A stretch of DNA of 16,039 bases from JAWLGW01 sp964569055 (GTDB lineage: Bacteria > Planctomycetota > J058), in NCBI GenBank assembly GCA_964569055.1, contig CAZMSZ010000153.1:1-16039 (forward strand), written 5' to 3'. The notes beneath the pieces were generated by a model. That model was not told the DNA's origin. It was given only the letters and a program-made list of their open reading frames with translations, and ran no database searches. Of this stretch, positions 6,889-15,022 are shown one piece after another (within the stretch, counting starts at the first letter, position 1; each line of letters starts with the position of its first letter). The translations under genes were made by a program, and so were the position numbers.

Positions 6889-6894
6889 GACAAT
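6889..6894 (+). promoter_or_regulatory. Candidate -10 (GACAAT) before the kinase GTG start
   Basis: GACAAT agrees with TATAAT at four positions and lies 6 nt before the GTG at 6901. No Shine-Dalgarno sequence is visible, in line with a leaderless transcript. It supports the GTG over the ATG at 6838. Confidence 0.3.
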
Positions 6895-6900
6895 GCGCGC

Positions 6901-8496
6901 GTGAGCGGCCTGCCCGCGGTCCCCGGCTTCGCGCTCGAGCGGCTCCTCGGCGAGGGGGCGTATGGACGCGTGTACTTGGCGCGGGAGGCGGGCGGGCTGG
7001 CCCGACCGGTGGCGCTCAAGCTGTTCGCCCCCGCGCACCGGGATGCCTTCGCGCGCGAGCTCGAGGTGCTCCGCCGCGTCGAGGAGCTGCGACGCCGCGA
7101 CCGCGTCCCCGAGCTGGTGCAGGCGCTCGCCACCGGCGAGCACGAGGAGCAGGGCTGGATCGCGCTGGAGTACCTCGAGGAGGGCAGCCTGGCCGACCTC
7201 GTGGCCCAATCCGGCCCGCTCACCTGGGCGGAGGCCGCGCCTCACGGCGCCGCGATCGGGCGGGCCCTCGCCGCCCTCCACGGCGCGGGTCTGTTCCACC
7301 GCGACGTCAAGCCCGCCAACGTGCTGCTCGGCGCGGACGGCCAGGCCCGGCTGGGCGACTTCGGCCTGTCGCGCCCACTCGACGGCACGCTGTCGGCGGC
7401 GGGCTCGCCCGCGTTCGCCGCGCCCGAGCTGATCGCGGGGCGCCCCAGCGACGGGCGCCGGATCGACGTGTACGGCCTGGCGGCCACGGTGCACTACCTC
7501 GTGACCGGCGAGACGCTGCTCCCAGGGCGGCCCGACGTGTTCGCGCTCGAGCGGCGCGCCGTGCCGCGTCCGGCCCAGGCGGCGCTCACCGCGGCGCTCG
7601 CGGCCGATCCCGCCGAGCGGACGCGCGACGTGGCCCAGCTCGTCGCAGCGCTGGAAGGGGTTACGACGACGAGCCGCACGTCACGGACGGGGCGCGATGA
7701 GCCCCTCGAAGAGGCCGCCGAACCCGGCCTCGCAGGGAGCGCCCCCGTGAAGGACGAACAGACCCCCGCGGCCCCACCCGAGATCGCCAACCTGCCGCTC
7801 GAGGTCGGCCACGCCCGCTGCCCGTTCTGCCGCGAGGCGGTCGGCCCCAGCACCCAGGCCAAGCGCGCCTGCTCGAGCTGCATGGCGTGGCACCACGCCG
7901 AGTGCTGGGACGAGCAGGGCGGCTGCGCCTCGTGCGGCGTGCGCGGCGAGGGCTCGCGCGCGAAGGGCGGCCAGCCCGCCGACTCGCCGCCTCGCCGTTC
8001 GCGCGCGGCGATCGCGAGCGCGCTGCTCGCGGTGCTCGGCTGGGCCTTCCTGCTCCCTACCGCCTCGGGGGTCTCGCTCAGCGCCGCGAAGCGCCGCGAG
8101 AGGGAGCGCATGGAGCTGGCCGGCGCCCGAGTCGAGATCCAGGCGCGGATCCGCGCGCTCGAGGCGGAGCACGCAGGCACGTGGGCTCTGGAGTCTTCGG
8201 CGGACCCCGTCGGCATCAAGGAGCTCGAGGCGCATCTCGCCGACCTCGCGGAGCGCGAGGCCGAGCTGCAGCGCGCCGAGCGGCTGGCGCCGCCCGAGCT
8301 CCTCCTCGTCTTCGCCATCACCGGCGGCATCGAGGTCCTGGCGCTGCTCCTGGGCGTGATCGCGTTCCGTCGGACCCGCGCGGGCGTCGCGCGCGGGCGC
8401 GGCCTGGCCTGGTTCGGGGTGCTCGCGGCGGGCGTCCCGCTGGCCCTGTACGTCCTGTTGGTGCTCGTCCGGTTCGCCATCTCGGCCGCGAGCTGA
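6901..8496 (+). CDS. Membrane Ser/Thr protein kinase with RING-like zinc finger
   Basis: A 531-aa protein (GTG start). Residues about 10-255 are a Hanks-type kinase with all key elements: Gly-rich loop GEGAYG (17-22), ATP-binding Lys40 in PVALK, catalytic HRDVKPAN (133-140), DFG (153-155) and APE (174-176). After a flexible linker, residues 307-345 carry paired cysteines and histidines (C307/C310, C324/C327, H331-H332/C335, C342/C345), the cross-brace spacing of a RING-type zinc finger like the prokaryotic RING domains found with kinases. Then come a membrane span (about 369-386), a charged coiled coil (397-462) and two more spans (466-488, 501-527). The kinase and finger should face the cytoplasm and the coiled coil the outside, perhaps as sensor. 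It is divergent from the sigma gene. An in-frame ATG at 6838 is possible but would overlap the sigma start. Confidence 0.9.
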   Translation: MSGLPAVPGFALERLLGEGAYGRVYLAREAGGLARPVALKLFAPAHRDAFARELEVLRRVEELRRRDRVPELVQALATGEHEEQGWIALEYLEEGSLADLVAQSGPLTWAEAAPHGAAIGRALAALHGAGLFHRDVKPANVLLGADGQARLGDFGLSRPLDGTLSAAGSPAFAAPELIAGRPSDGRRIDVYGLAATVHYLVTGETLLPGRPDVFALERRAVPRPAQAALTAALAADPAERTRDVAQLVAALEGVTTTSRTSRTGRDEPLEEAAEPGLAGSAPVKDEQTPAAPPEIANLPLEVGHARCPFCREAVGPSTQAKRACSSCMAWHHAECWDEQGGCASCGVRGEGSRAKGGQPADSPPRRSRAAIASALLAVLGWAFLLPTASGVSLSAAKRRERERMELAGARVEIQARIRALEAEHAGTWALESSADPVGIKELEAHLADLAEREAELQRAERLAPPELLLVFAITGGIEVLALLLGVIAFRRTRAGVARGRGLAWFGVLAAGVPLALYVLLVLVRFAISAAS

Positions 8497-8507
8497 GCTG
8501 AGCTCTC

Positions 8508-9317
8508 CTACCCCCGCCGCGCGACCACCAGCAGCGCGTCGAGCGCCAGCGGCTCGCCGCGGGCCAGCGTCCCCTCGCCCAGCTCCGTCAGCCGTCGCGC
8601 CAGCCGCGCCGCGTCCTCCGGCCGATCCGCCAGGAGCTCGCGCCAGCGCGGCCCCTCGAGGACCGCGGCCGCCCAGCGGGCGGGGTCGTGCAGCTCGGCG
8701 AGCATGGGGTGATACCAGGCGATCACGCGGTCGAAGCCGGCCGCGGCCACCCGCGCGCGCAGCGCCTCGCGCTCGCCGAGGTGGAAGTTGGTGCGCGGCG
8801 TCGGCGGCAGCGCGACCCCGAGCTCCTCGGCCGCCCGCGGCGGGAGCGTGAAGATCGGGCTCCCTGCGGGCCGCCCCCACACGCTCAACCCGAGCAGGCC
8901 CCCCGGGCGGAGCACGCGCGCCGCCTCGCGCAGCGCGGCGTCGGGGTCGGGGACCAGCATCAGGTTGAGGTTGGCGAGCAGGCGGTCGAACTCGCCCGCG
9001 CCGAACGGGAGCGCCTGCGCGTCGGCCTCGCGCACCTCGACCGCGTCCGGGAGCTTGGCCCGCGCGCTCGCCACCATGCCGGGCGCGAGGTCGGTGGCGA
9101 CCAGCCGCGCCGCACCCGGGAGCTGCTCGCGCCACAGGCGCGCGGCCGCGCCGGTCCCGCAGCCGACCTCGAGCGCGGCGGTCGCGTCCTCGGGGCGGAG
9201 CTGCTCGATCAGCACCCGCGCGAGCTGCAGGGTCGTGCGCTCGTGGCGCGCTTCGAACAGCGGCGCGAAGGCGCTCCACACGGCGCGCAGCTCGTCGAGG
9301 GGGTCGGCGTCGGTCAT
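8508..9317 (-). CDS. Class I SAM-dependent methyltransferase
   Basis: A 269-aa cytoplasmic enzyme of the Methyltransf_11/UbiE-like type. Motif I LEVGCGTGAAARLW (49-62) binds S-adenosylmethionine. Motif II is ATDLAPGMVASARAKL (74-89), and motif III lies at EADAQALPFGAGEFDRLLAN (97-116). An LREAARVLRPGGLLGLSVWG segment is the usual post-I strand. The C-terminal part (TPRTNFHLGEREALRARVAA) is typical of this group, whose members methylate small molecules or lipids; the substrate here is unknown. The ATG at 9317 lacks a Shine-Dalgarno, and TACCAT lies 7 nt upstream. The gene ends 11 bp from the convergent kinase stop. It is downstream of the histidine kinase but seems to have its own promoter. 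Confidence 0.9.
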   Translation of the reverse strand: MTDADPLDELRAVWSAFAPLFEARHERTTLQLARVLIEQLRPEDATAALEVGCGTGAAARLWREQLPGAARLVATDLAPGMVASARAKLPDAVEVREADAQALPFGAGEFDRLLANLNLMLVPDPDAALREAARVLRPGGLLGLSVWGRPAGSPIFTLPPRAAEELGVALPPTPRTNFHLGEREALRARVAAAGFDRVIAWYHPMLAELHDPARWAAAVLEGPRWRELLADRPEDAARLARRLTELGEGTLARGEPLALDALLVVARRG

Positions 9318-9324
9318 GGGGCGA

Positions 9325-9330
9325 ATGGTA
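9325..9330 (-). promoter_or_regulatory. Candidate -10 (TACCAT) before the methyltransferase
   Basis: On the minus strand TACCAT lies 7 nt before the ATG at 9317 with no Shine-Dalgarno between, consistent with a leaderless start. It lies just beyond the hairpin that follows the histidine kinase gene. Confidence 0.35.
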
Positions 9331-9338
9331 ACGCCGCG

Positions 9339-9364
9339 CGCGCCCCGCGCGAGCGCGGGGCGCG
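9339..9364 (-). terminator. Strong GC hairpin after the histidine kinase
   Basis: CGCGCCCCGCG-CGAG-CGCGGGGCGCG is a perfect 11-bp stem with a 4-nt loop, starting 6 nt after the histidine kinase stop at 9371. No T tract follows, so it is not a classic intrinsic terminator. It may separate the histidine kinase transcript from the methyltransferase promoter or stabilise the 3' end. Confidence 0.5.
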
Positions 9365-9370
9365 AGCGCC

Positions 9371-10786
9371 TCAGGCGGTCGCCTGGGGGACGCGCGCGGC
9401 GGCGCGTCCGGGGAGCCGGATCGTGAACCGGGCGCCGCCGCCGGGGGCCGCCTCCGCGCGCACCGCCCCGCCGTGCGCCTCCACGATCCGCTGCACCGTC
9501 GCGAGCCCCAGGCCCAGGCCCGGGGTGGCGCGCCCCGCGGCGCGGAAGAAGGGTTCGAACAGGTGCGCCATCGACTCGGCCGGGATCCCCGGGCCGGTGT
9601 CGCGCACCGCGAGCACGTAGGTCGGACCCTCGAGGCGTCCCTCGATCCGCACGCGCCGCTCCTCGGCCTTGCCCATGTGCTTGATCGCGTTGTCGAGCAG
9701 GTTGCCGAGGGCCTGGCCGAGCAGGACCGGGTCGCACGCCACCTCGCCCGGCGCGACCGCGCGCTCGATCGTCACGCCCGCCTGCGCCGCCGCGGGCTCG
9801 AACCGCTCCGCCACCCGCTCCGCGACCTCCGCCACGTCGGCGCGCGCGTCTGGGTCCGCGCGCCCGGCGCGCGACAGCGTGAGCAGCGCCTCGATCAGCT
9901 CGCTCGCCTGGTCGCTCGCCTTTTGCAGCCGCGCCGCCGCGCGAGCCACCGCCTCGGGGCTGGGGTCGCGCCGGAGCACCTCGGCCAGCAGGCCGACGGG
10001 CGCGATCACGTTGCGCAGGTCGTGGGCCGTCCGGCCCGCGAACTGGTCGAGGTCGCGGTTGGCGGCCTCGAGGAGCTGGAGCGTCCGCTCGACCTCGGCG
10101 GTGTGACGCCGCTCGGCGCGGGCCCGCGCCATGCCGATCAGCGCCAGGCCAGCGATCGTCGCGACCCCGAACGCGATCTCGAGCCCGGCCAGCCGCCTGA
10201 GCCGGTCGTCCACCGCTCGCTGCAGGTGCCCGCGGCGGGCGCGCTCCAGCTCCGAGAGCGGGGAGAGGGAGCGCCGCGCGCGGGCCGCGACCTCGGCCAC
10301 CTCGTCGAGGAGCTCCTCGGCCTCAGCCGCCTCGCCGCCTCGCACCAGCTCGATCGACCGCACGAGGTCGGCGTGCAGCGCCCGCAGGTACGGGGCGGTC
10401 TCGCGCCACTGCTCCCGCAGCGAGGGGTCGAGCAGCCGCTCCAGCTCGGCCATGTCCACGCGCAGGCGTGCCTGGTACTGCTGCGCCTGCGCGCGCAGCG
10501 CGGCGTCCGCCGGGGCGTCGAGGCTCTGGGCTTCGGTGTAGCTCTCGAGCGCGAGCGCACGCAGGCGCGCCTGAGTGAGGGCGATCCGCTCGATCAGGCG
10601 GTCGACCTGCTCGGACGAGGCGACCATCTCCGCGACGTCCCGCCGCGCCGTCCGCGTCTCGACGACGGCCGCGCCGCTGAGCGTGACCACGAGCACCAGG
10701 CTCAGCGCGACGACCGAGCCGCTCCACGAGGCCCCGGCCGCGGGCCGCGTCGTCTCCTTCGTCGCTCCTCGCCCTTGTCCGCTCAC
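9371..10786 (-). CDS. Membrane sensor histidine kinase
   Basis: A 471-aa two-component sensor. A first membrane span (about 23-42) and a second (about 199-222) enclose a 155-residue, all-helical outer domain resembling four-helix-bundle (4HB/CHASE3-like) sensors. The cytoplasmic part has an H-box with phospho-acceptor His255 in RTAHDLRN, then a helical dimerisation region to about 305. The ATPase domain carries an N box GNLLDNAIKH (361-370), G1 DTGPGIP (396-402), F box LFEPFF (409-414) and G2 GLGLGLA (423-429), so it should be active. It starts at GTG 10786 behind GAGAGGAG, with TAGGCT (10803-10808, minus) as likely -10. No response regulator is adjacent, so the partner must be elsewhere. It is divergent from the oxoprolinase gene and upstream of the methyltransferase. 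Confidence 0.93.
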   Translation of the reverse strand: MSGQGRGATKETTRPAAGASWSGSVVALSLVLVVTLSGAAVVETRTARRDVAEMVASSEQVDRLIERIALTQARLRALALESYTEAQSLDAPADAALRAQAQQYQARLRVDMAELERLLDPSLREQWRETAPYLRALHADLVRSIELVRGGEAAEAEELLDEVAEVAARARRSLSPLSELERARRGHLQRAVDDRLRRLAGLEIAFGVATIAGLALIGMARARAERRHTAEVERTLQLLEAANRDLDQFAGRTAHDLRNVIAPVGLLAEVLRRDPSPEAVARAAARLQKASDQASELIEALLTLSRAGRADPDARADVAEVAERVAERFEPAAAQAGVTIERAVAPGEVACDPVLLGQALGNLLDNAIKHMGKAEERRVRIEGRLEGPTYVLAVRDTGPGIPAESMAHLFEPFFRAAGRATPGLGLGLATVQRIVEAHGGAVRAEAAPGGGARFTIRLPGRAAARVPQATA

Positions 10787-10802
10787 CCGGTCTCCTCTCG
10801 TG

Positions 10803-10808
10803 AGCCTA
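10803..10808 (-). promoter_or_regulatory. Candidate -10 (TAGGCT) of the histidine kinase gene
   Basis: On the minus strand TAGGCT lies 16 nt before the GTG at 10786, with the Shine-Dalgarno between them. This gives a short leader. It shares the 105-bp region between the divergent histidine kinase and oxoprolinase genes. Confidence 0.3.
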
Positions 10809-10876
10809 CGCCCTGAGCGCGGCTCGTGCAGATCCCGGGCAAGGCGGGGTGTGCGGCGCGCTCACGCGGGGCGGGG

Positions 10877-10882
10877 TAACCT
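10877..10882 (+). promoter_or_regulatory. Candidate -10 (TAACCT) of the oxoprolinase gene
   Basis: TAACCT lies 9 nt before the ATG at 10892, and no Shine-Dalgarno is present. This matches the leaderless pattern seen at other genes here. Confidence 0.4.
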
Positions 10883-10891
10883 CTCGCGTTC

Positions 10892-13800
10892 ATGAGCGCG
10901 CAGCACGACCCGGCCCCGAGCGGCCGCTGGAGCTTCTGGATCGATCGGGGCGGCACCTTCACCGACGTGGTGGCCCGCGACCCCGGCGGGCGCCTGCACG
11001 TGGAGAAGCTCCTCAGCGCCGACCCCGAACACTACGAGGACGCGACCCTCGAGGCGCTCCGCCGGTTCCTCGGCGAGCCCCCCTGGGGCCCCGAGCGGGT
11101 CGAGGCGATCCGGATGGGGACGACCGTCGCCACCAACGCCCTGCTCGAGCGCCACGGCGCGCCGGTGGTCCTGGTCACCACGGCGGGCTGCGAGGACCTG
11201 CTCGAGATCGGGACCCAGGCGCGGCCCGAGCTGTTCGCGCTCGAGATCCGCAAGCCGACCCCCTTGATTCGAGAGGTGATCGGCCTGGCCGAGGCGGTCG
11301 ACCCGCAGGGGCGGGTGCTCGAGGCGCCCGACCTGCGCGCGCTGCGCGCCCGGCTCGAGCAGGCGCTGGCGCGCGGCGTGCGCTCGCTGGCGGTCGCGCT
11401 CAAGCACGCCTACGCCAACCCGGCTCACGAGCGGGCCGTCGGCGCGCTCGGCCGCGCGCTCGGCTTCGAGCACGTCGGGCTCAGCCACGAGGTGGTCGGC
11501 GAGCTGGGCCTGACCGGGCGCGGCGACACCACCACGGCCGACGCCTACCTGACCCCGCTGCTGCGCGCCTACGTGGAGCGCCTGCGCCGCCGGATCGACC
11601 CGGCGGTGCGCCTCCGCTTCATGCAGTCCAGCGGCGGGCTGGCCGACGCCAGCCGGTTCTCGGGCAAGGACGCGATCTTCTCGGGGCCGGCCGGCGGGGT
11701 GGTCGCCGCGGCGCACGTGGCGGAGCGGAGCGGCGTCGCCAAGGCGATCGGGTTCGACATGGGCGGCACCTCGACCGACGTGTGCCGGATCGACCTCGCG
11801 CAGGGCTTCGAGCGGACCTACGAGCGGGTCGTGGCCGGCGTGCGGATCAAGGCGCCCATGCTCGACGTGATCACGATCGCGGCCGGCGGCGGCTCGCTCC
11901 TGACCTTCGACGGGCGCAAGCTGACCGTGGGCCCCGAGAGCGCGGGCGCCGACCCGGGCCCGGTGTGCTACCGCCGCCCCGGCGGGCGCCTCGCGATCAC
12001 CGACGCCAACCTCGTGCTCGGACGCGTCCAGCCGACGCTGTTCCCGACCTGCTTCGGGCCGGGTGCCGATCAGCCGCTCGACCTCGAGGCGGCGCGCGCG
12101 GCCATGGCGCGGCTGGCGGACGAGGTCGGGCGCGCGAGCGGCCGGCCGCGCACGGTGGAGGAGCTCGCGGCCGGCTTCGTGCGGATCGCCAACGACGACA
12201 TGGCGCGCGCGATCCGCGAGGTGAGCGTGGCCCGCGGCTACGACGTCTCGGAGTACGCCCTGGTGTGCTTCGGCGGGGCCGGCGGGCAGCACGCCTGCGC
12301 CCTGGCCGACATGCTCGGCATGCGCCGCGTGCTGCTCCACCCGCTCGGGGGCGTGCTGAGCGCCTACGGCATGGGCCTGGCCGACGTGGTGCACGCCGGC
12401 GTCGAGGCGGTGCTCGCGCCGCTCGACGCCGCGCGCGCCCCGCTCGAGGCCGCCTGGGCCCGCCTGGCCGCGCAGGGTCGCCAGGCGGTCGTCGCCCAGG
12501 GCGTCGCGGAGGGCGCGATCGAGCAGCGCCCCAGCGCCGAGCTGCGCTACGTGGGCGTCGACGCGGCGCTCGACGTGCCGGCGCCGGCCGCGGGCGCGGC
12601 CTGGCAGCAGGCCTGGCGCCGGGCGTTCGAGGAGCGGCACCAGCGGCTGTTCGGGTTCACCCGCCCGGGCCACGCGCTCGAGCTGGTCAACGCGCGGCTC
12701 GAGACGATCGGGCGCGGCGCCGCGGCGGGGGCGCCCGCCCAGGGCGAGGCCGCCCCGCACCCGGCCGAGCCCACCGGGCGCACCGTTACCGTGTGGTTCG
12801 ACCTCCTCGCGCCCGACGGGCACCGCCGCCTCGAGGCGCGGGAGGTCCCGGTCTACGAGCGCGACGCCCTGACGCCGGGCGCGTCGCTGCGCGGCCCCGC
12901 CCTGCTCCACGAGCGGGTGGCGACGATCGTGGTCGACCCCGGCTGGAGCGCGCGGGTGGACGCCGCCGGCGCGCTGCTCCTCGAGCGCGAGGCGGCGGGC
13001 GCGCCCCTGGCCGCGGACGGCGAGCTGCGCGAGGCGTTCGCCGAGCTGGCCCGCGCGCTCCTCGAGGGGCTCGAGGGCGTGGAGCCCGCCGCGCTGAGCG
13101 AGGCGGTCGCGCAGGCGACCGAGCAGGGGGAGGCCATGGGGCTCGACCCCGAGGCGGCGCAGGCCGTCGCGCTGGCGACCGCCCGCGAGCTGGGCCTCTC
13201 CCCGCCGCTCGCGACCGGCGTCGTCGCGGCGCCCGCCGCCCCGCGCGAGCGCGTGTCCACCGAGCGCGACCCGGTGCTGCTCGAGATCATGGGCAACCTC
13301 TACATGTCGATCGCCGAGCAAATGGGCGCCACGCTGCGGCGGGTGAGCCTCTCGGTGAACATCAAGGAGCGGCTCGACTTCTCCTGCGCGGTGTTCGACG
13401 CCCAGGGGGGCCTGGTCGCCAACGCCCCGCACATCCCGGTGCACCTCGGCGCCATGAGCGAGAGCGTGCGCGCGATCCACCGGGCCCGCGCCGCCTCGGG
13501 CGACCTCCGAGCGGGCGACGTGCTCCTGACCAACGACCCCTACCAGGGCGGGTCGCACCTCCCCGACATCACGGTGATCACGCCGGTGTTCGCGGGCGAG
13601 GAGCTGGTGTTCTGGGTGGCGAACCGCGGCCACCACGCCGACGTGGGCGGGGTGGTGCCCGGCTCCATGCCCCCCTTCTCCCGCGCGATCGAGGAGGAGG
13701 GCGTGCGCCTGCACGACGTGCTGCTGGTCCGCGACGGGGCGCTGCGCGCCGCCGAGCTGCGCGCGCTCCTGGCGGCGGGGCCGCACCCCGTGCGCGGGAT

Positions 13801-14935
13801 CGACGAGCGCCTGGCGGACCTCGAGGCGCAGGTCGCGGCCAACGCGCAGGGCGTGCGCCTCCTGGGCGAGCTGGTGGAGCGCTACGGGCTGGAGGCGGTC
13901 AGCGCCTACATGCGCCACGTGCAGGACGACGCGGCGGCCGCCATGCGCGAGGCGATCGCCGCGCTCCCCGACGGCACGCACGCCTGGTTCGACCACCTCG
14001 ACGACGGGGCGCGGATCGCGGTCGCGGTCACGATCGCCGGCGAGCACGCCACGGTCGACTTCACCGGCACCGACCCGCTCCTCCCCGGCAACCTCAACGC
14101 CCCGCGCGCGGTCGTGATGGCCGCGGTGCTCTACGTGTTCCGCACCCTGGTCCAGCGGCCGATTCCGCTCAACCAGGGCTGCTTCGCGCCGCTCGAGGTG
14201 ATCGTCCCCGCCGGGTCGCTGCTCGACCCGCGCCCGCCCGCGGCGGTGGTGGGCGGCAACGTCGAGACCTCGCAGCGGCTCGTGGACGTCCTCTACGGCG
14301 CGCTCGGCCGCCTGGCCGCCGCCCAGGGGACCATGAACAACTTCACCTTCGGCGGGGCGGACTTCGGCTACTACGAGACGATCTGCGGCGGGGCCGGCGC
14401 GGGCTTCGGGTTCGACGGCGCCTCGGCCGTGCACACCCACATGACCAACACCCGGATCACCGACCCCGAGGTGCTCGAGCGCCGCTTCCCGGTGCGCCTG
14501 CGCGCGTTCCGCGTGCGGCGCGGCTCGGGCGGCGGCGGGGTGTGGCGCGGCGGCGACGGCGTGGTCCGCGAGATCGAGCTGCTCGCGCCGATCCAGGCGG
14601 CGATCCTCTCGGAGCGGCGCGCCGTGGCGCCGTTCGGCCTCGGGGGCGCGGGCCCAGGGGCGCGCGGGCGCAACGCGCTGGTGCGCCGCGACTCGGCCGG
14701 GCGCGTGCGCGCCCACGAGCTCCCCGGCAAGGTCCGGATCGAGGGGCGGGAGGGCGACCTGATCGTGATCGAGACCCCCGGCGGCGGGGGCTACACGCCG
14801 AGCCCCCGGGAGTGGGCTGCCATGGACCCCGCGCTCGCGCGCCGGCTGTTCCGCGAGGGGCGCTGGCGCGGCCCCACCAGCGGGATCGCCATGGACCGCG
14901 TGCAGGACAACCAGATCGCGCTCCCCTCCGCGTAG
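10892..14935 (+). CDS. 5-oxoprolinase (fused HyuA-HyuB type) with DUF1445 start at its end
   Basis: A 1347-aa ATP-dependent amidohydrolase that should open 5-oxo-L-proline to L-glutamate in the cytoplasm. The HyuA half has the ATP-binding motifs IDRGGTFTD (17-25) and GFDMGGTSTDV (near 287-297), plus FMQSSGGL and GPAGGVVAAA. The HyuB half (from about 790) has SIAEQMGATLRRVSLSVNIK, LDFSCAVFDAQGGLVANAPH, LTNDPYQGGSHLPDITVIT and RGHHADVGGVVPGSMPP, matching eukaryotic-type OPLAH closely, so oxoprolinase is favoured over N-methylhydantoinase. A helical linker (about 700-785) between the halves seems longer than usual. After the usual end TPGGGGY the frame does not stop: it passes a nine-residue linker and enters a DUF1445 domain (from Met at 14822), where TAG at 14933 ends it. 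The start has no Shine-Dalgarno. Confidence 0.92.
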   Translation: MSAQHDPAPSGRWSFWIDRGGTFTDVVARDPGGRLHVEKLLSADPEHYEDATLEALRRFLGEPPWGPERVEAIRMGTTVATNALLERHGAPVVLVTTAGCEDLLEIGTQARPELFALEIRKPTPLIREVIGLAEAVDPQGRVLEAPDLRALRARLEQALARGVRSLAVALKHAYANPAHERAVGALGRALGFEHVGLSHEVVGELGLTGRGDTTTADAYLTPLLRAYVERLRRRIDPAVRLRFMQSSGGLADASRFSGKDAIFSGPAGGVVAAAHVAERSGVAKAIGFDMGGTSTDVCRIDLAQGFERTYERVVAGVRIKAPMLDVITIAAGGGSLLTFDGRKLTVGPESAGADPGPVCYRRPGGRLAITDANLVLGRVQPTLFPTCFGPGADQPLDLEAARAAMARLADEVGRASGRPRTVEELAAGFVRIANDDMARAIREVSVARGYDVSEYALVCFGGAGGQHACALADMLGMRRVLLHPLGGVLSAYGMGLADVVHAGVEAVLAPLDAARAPLEAAWARLAAQGRQAVVAQGVAEGAIEQRPSAELRYVGVDAALDVPAPAAGAAWQQAWRRAFEERHQRLFGFTRPGHALELVNARLETIGRGAAAGAPAQGEAAPHPAEPTGRTVTVWFDLLAPDGHRRLEAREVPVYERDALTPGASLRGPALLHERVATIVVDPGWSARVDAAGALLLEREAAGAPLAADGELREAFAELARALLEGLEGVEPAALSEAVAQATEQGEAMGLDPEAAQAVALATARELGLSPPLATGVVAAPAAPRERVSTERDPVLLEIMGNLYMSIAEQMGATLRRVSLSVNIKERLDFSCAVFDAQGGLVANAPHIPVHLGAMSESVRAIHRARAASGDLRAGDVLLTNDPYQGGSHLPDITVITPVFAGEELVFWVANRGHHADVGGVVPGSMPPFSRAIEEEGVRLHDVLLVRDGALRAAELRALLAAGPHPVRGIDERLADLEAQVAANAQGVRLLGELVERYGLEAVSAYMRHVQDDAAAAMREAIAALPDGTHAWFDHLDDGARIAVAVTIAGEHATVDFTGTDPLLPGNLNAPRAVVMAAVLYVFRTLVQRPIPLNQGCFAPLEVIVPAGSLLDPRPPAAVVGGNVETSQRLVDVLYGALGRLAAAQGTMNNFTFGGADFGYYETICGGAGAGFGFDGASAVHTHMTNTRITDPEVLERRFPVRLRAFRVRRGSGGGGVWRGGDGVVREIELLAPIQAAILSERRAVAPFGLGGAGPGARGRNALVRRDSAGRVRAHELPGKVRIEGREGDLIVIETPGGGGYTPSPREWAAMDPALARRLFREGRWRGPTSGIAMDRVQDNQIALPSA
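14933..14935 (+). other. In-frame amber codon inside the DUF1445 domain
   Basis: TAG is codon 1348 of the oxoprolinase frame and codon 38 of the DUF1445 part. On both sides the family pattern continues in the same frame: LPSA before, ADAFEAYCRQNPAPCPLL after. From memory, members read LP-x-x-L-A-D-x-F at this point, so the stop occupies the place of one residue, often Leu, and no base is gained or lost. At least five genes in the window end in TAG, so a general reassignment of TAG is unlikely. It may be a nonsense mutation, a read-through site or an assembly error. Confidence 0.8.
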
Positions 14936-15022
14936 GCCGACGCCTTCGAGGCCTACTGCCGCCAGAACCCGGCCCCCTGCCCCCTGCTCGAGCGCCTCGC
15001 CCCGGGCGACCCGCGCACGCGG

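Noticed and set aside
6028..7494. Upstream extension of the oxidoreductase frame
   Set aside because: It overlaps the sigma gene in another phase and the kinase gene antisense; the Rossmann domain begins right at the ATG at 6027.
8490..8507. Short GAGCT tandem repeats at the kinase/methyltransferase junction
   Set aside because: Three copies of a 5-mer in GC-rich DNA, partly coding, are too little to call a repeat or terminator.
14933..14935. TAG reassigned to an amino acid throughout the genome
   Set aside because: At least five genes here (ending at 3459, 3617 minus, 4908, 8508 minus and 15613) use TAG as their natural stop.
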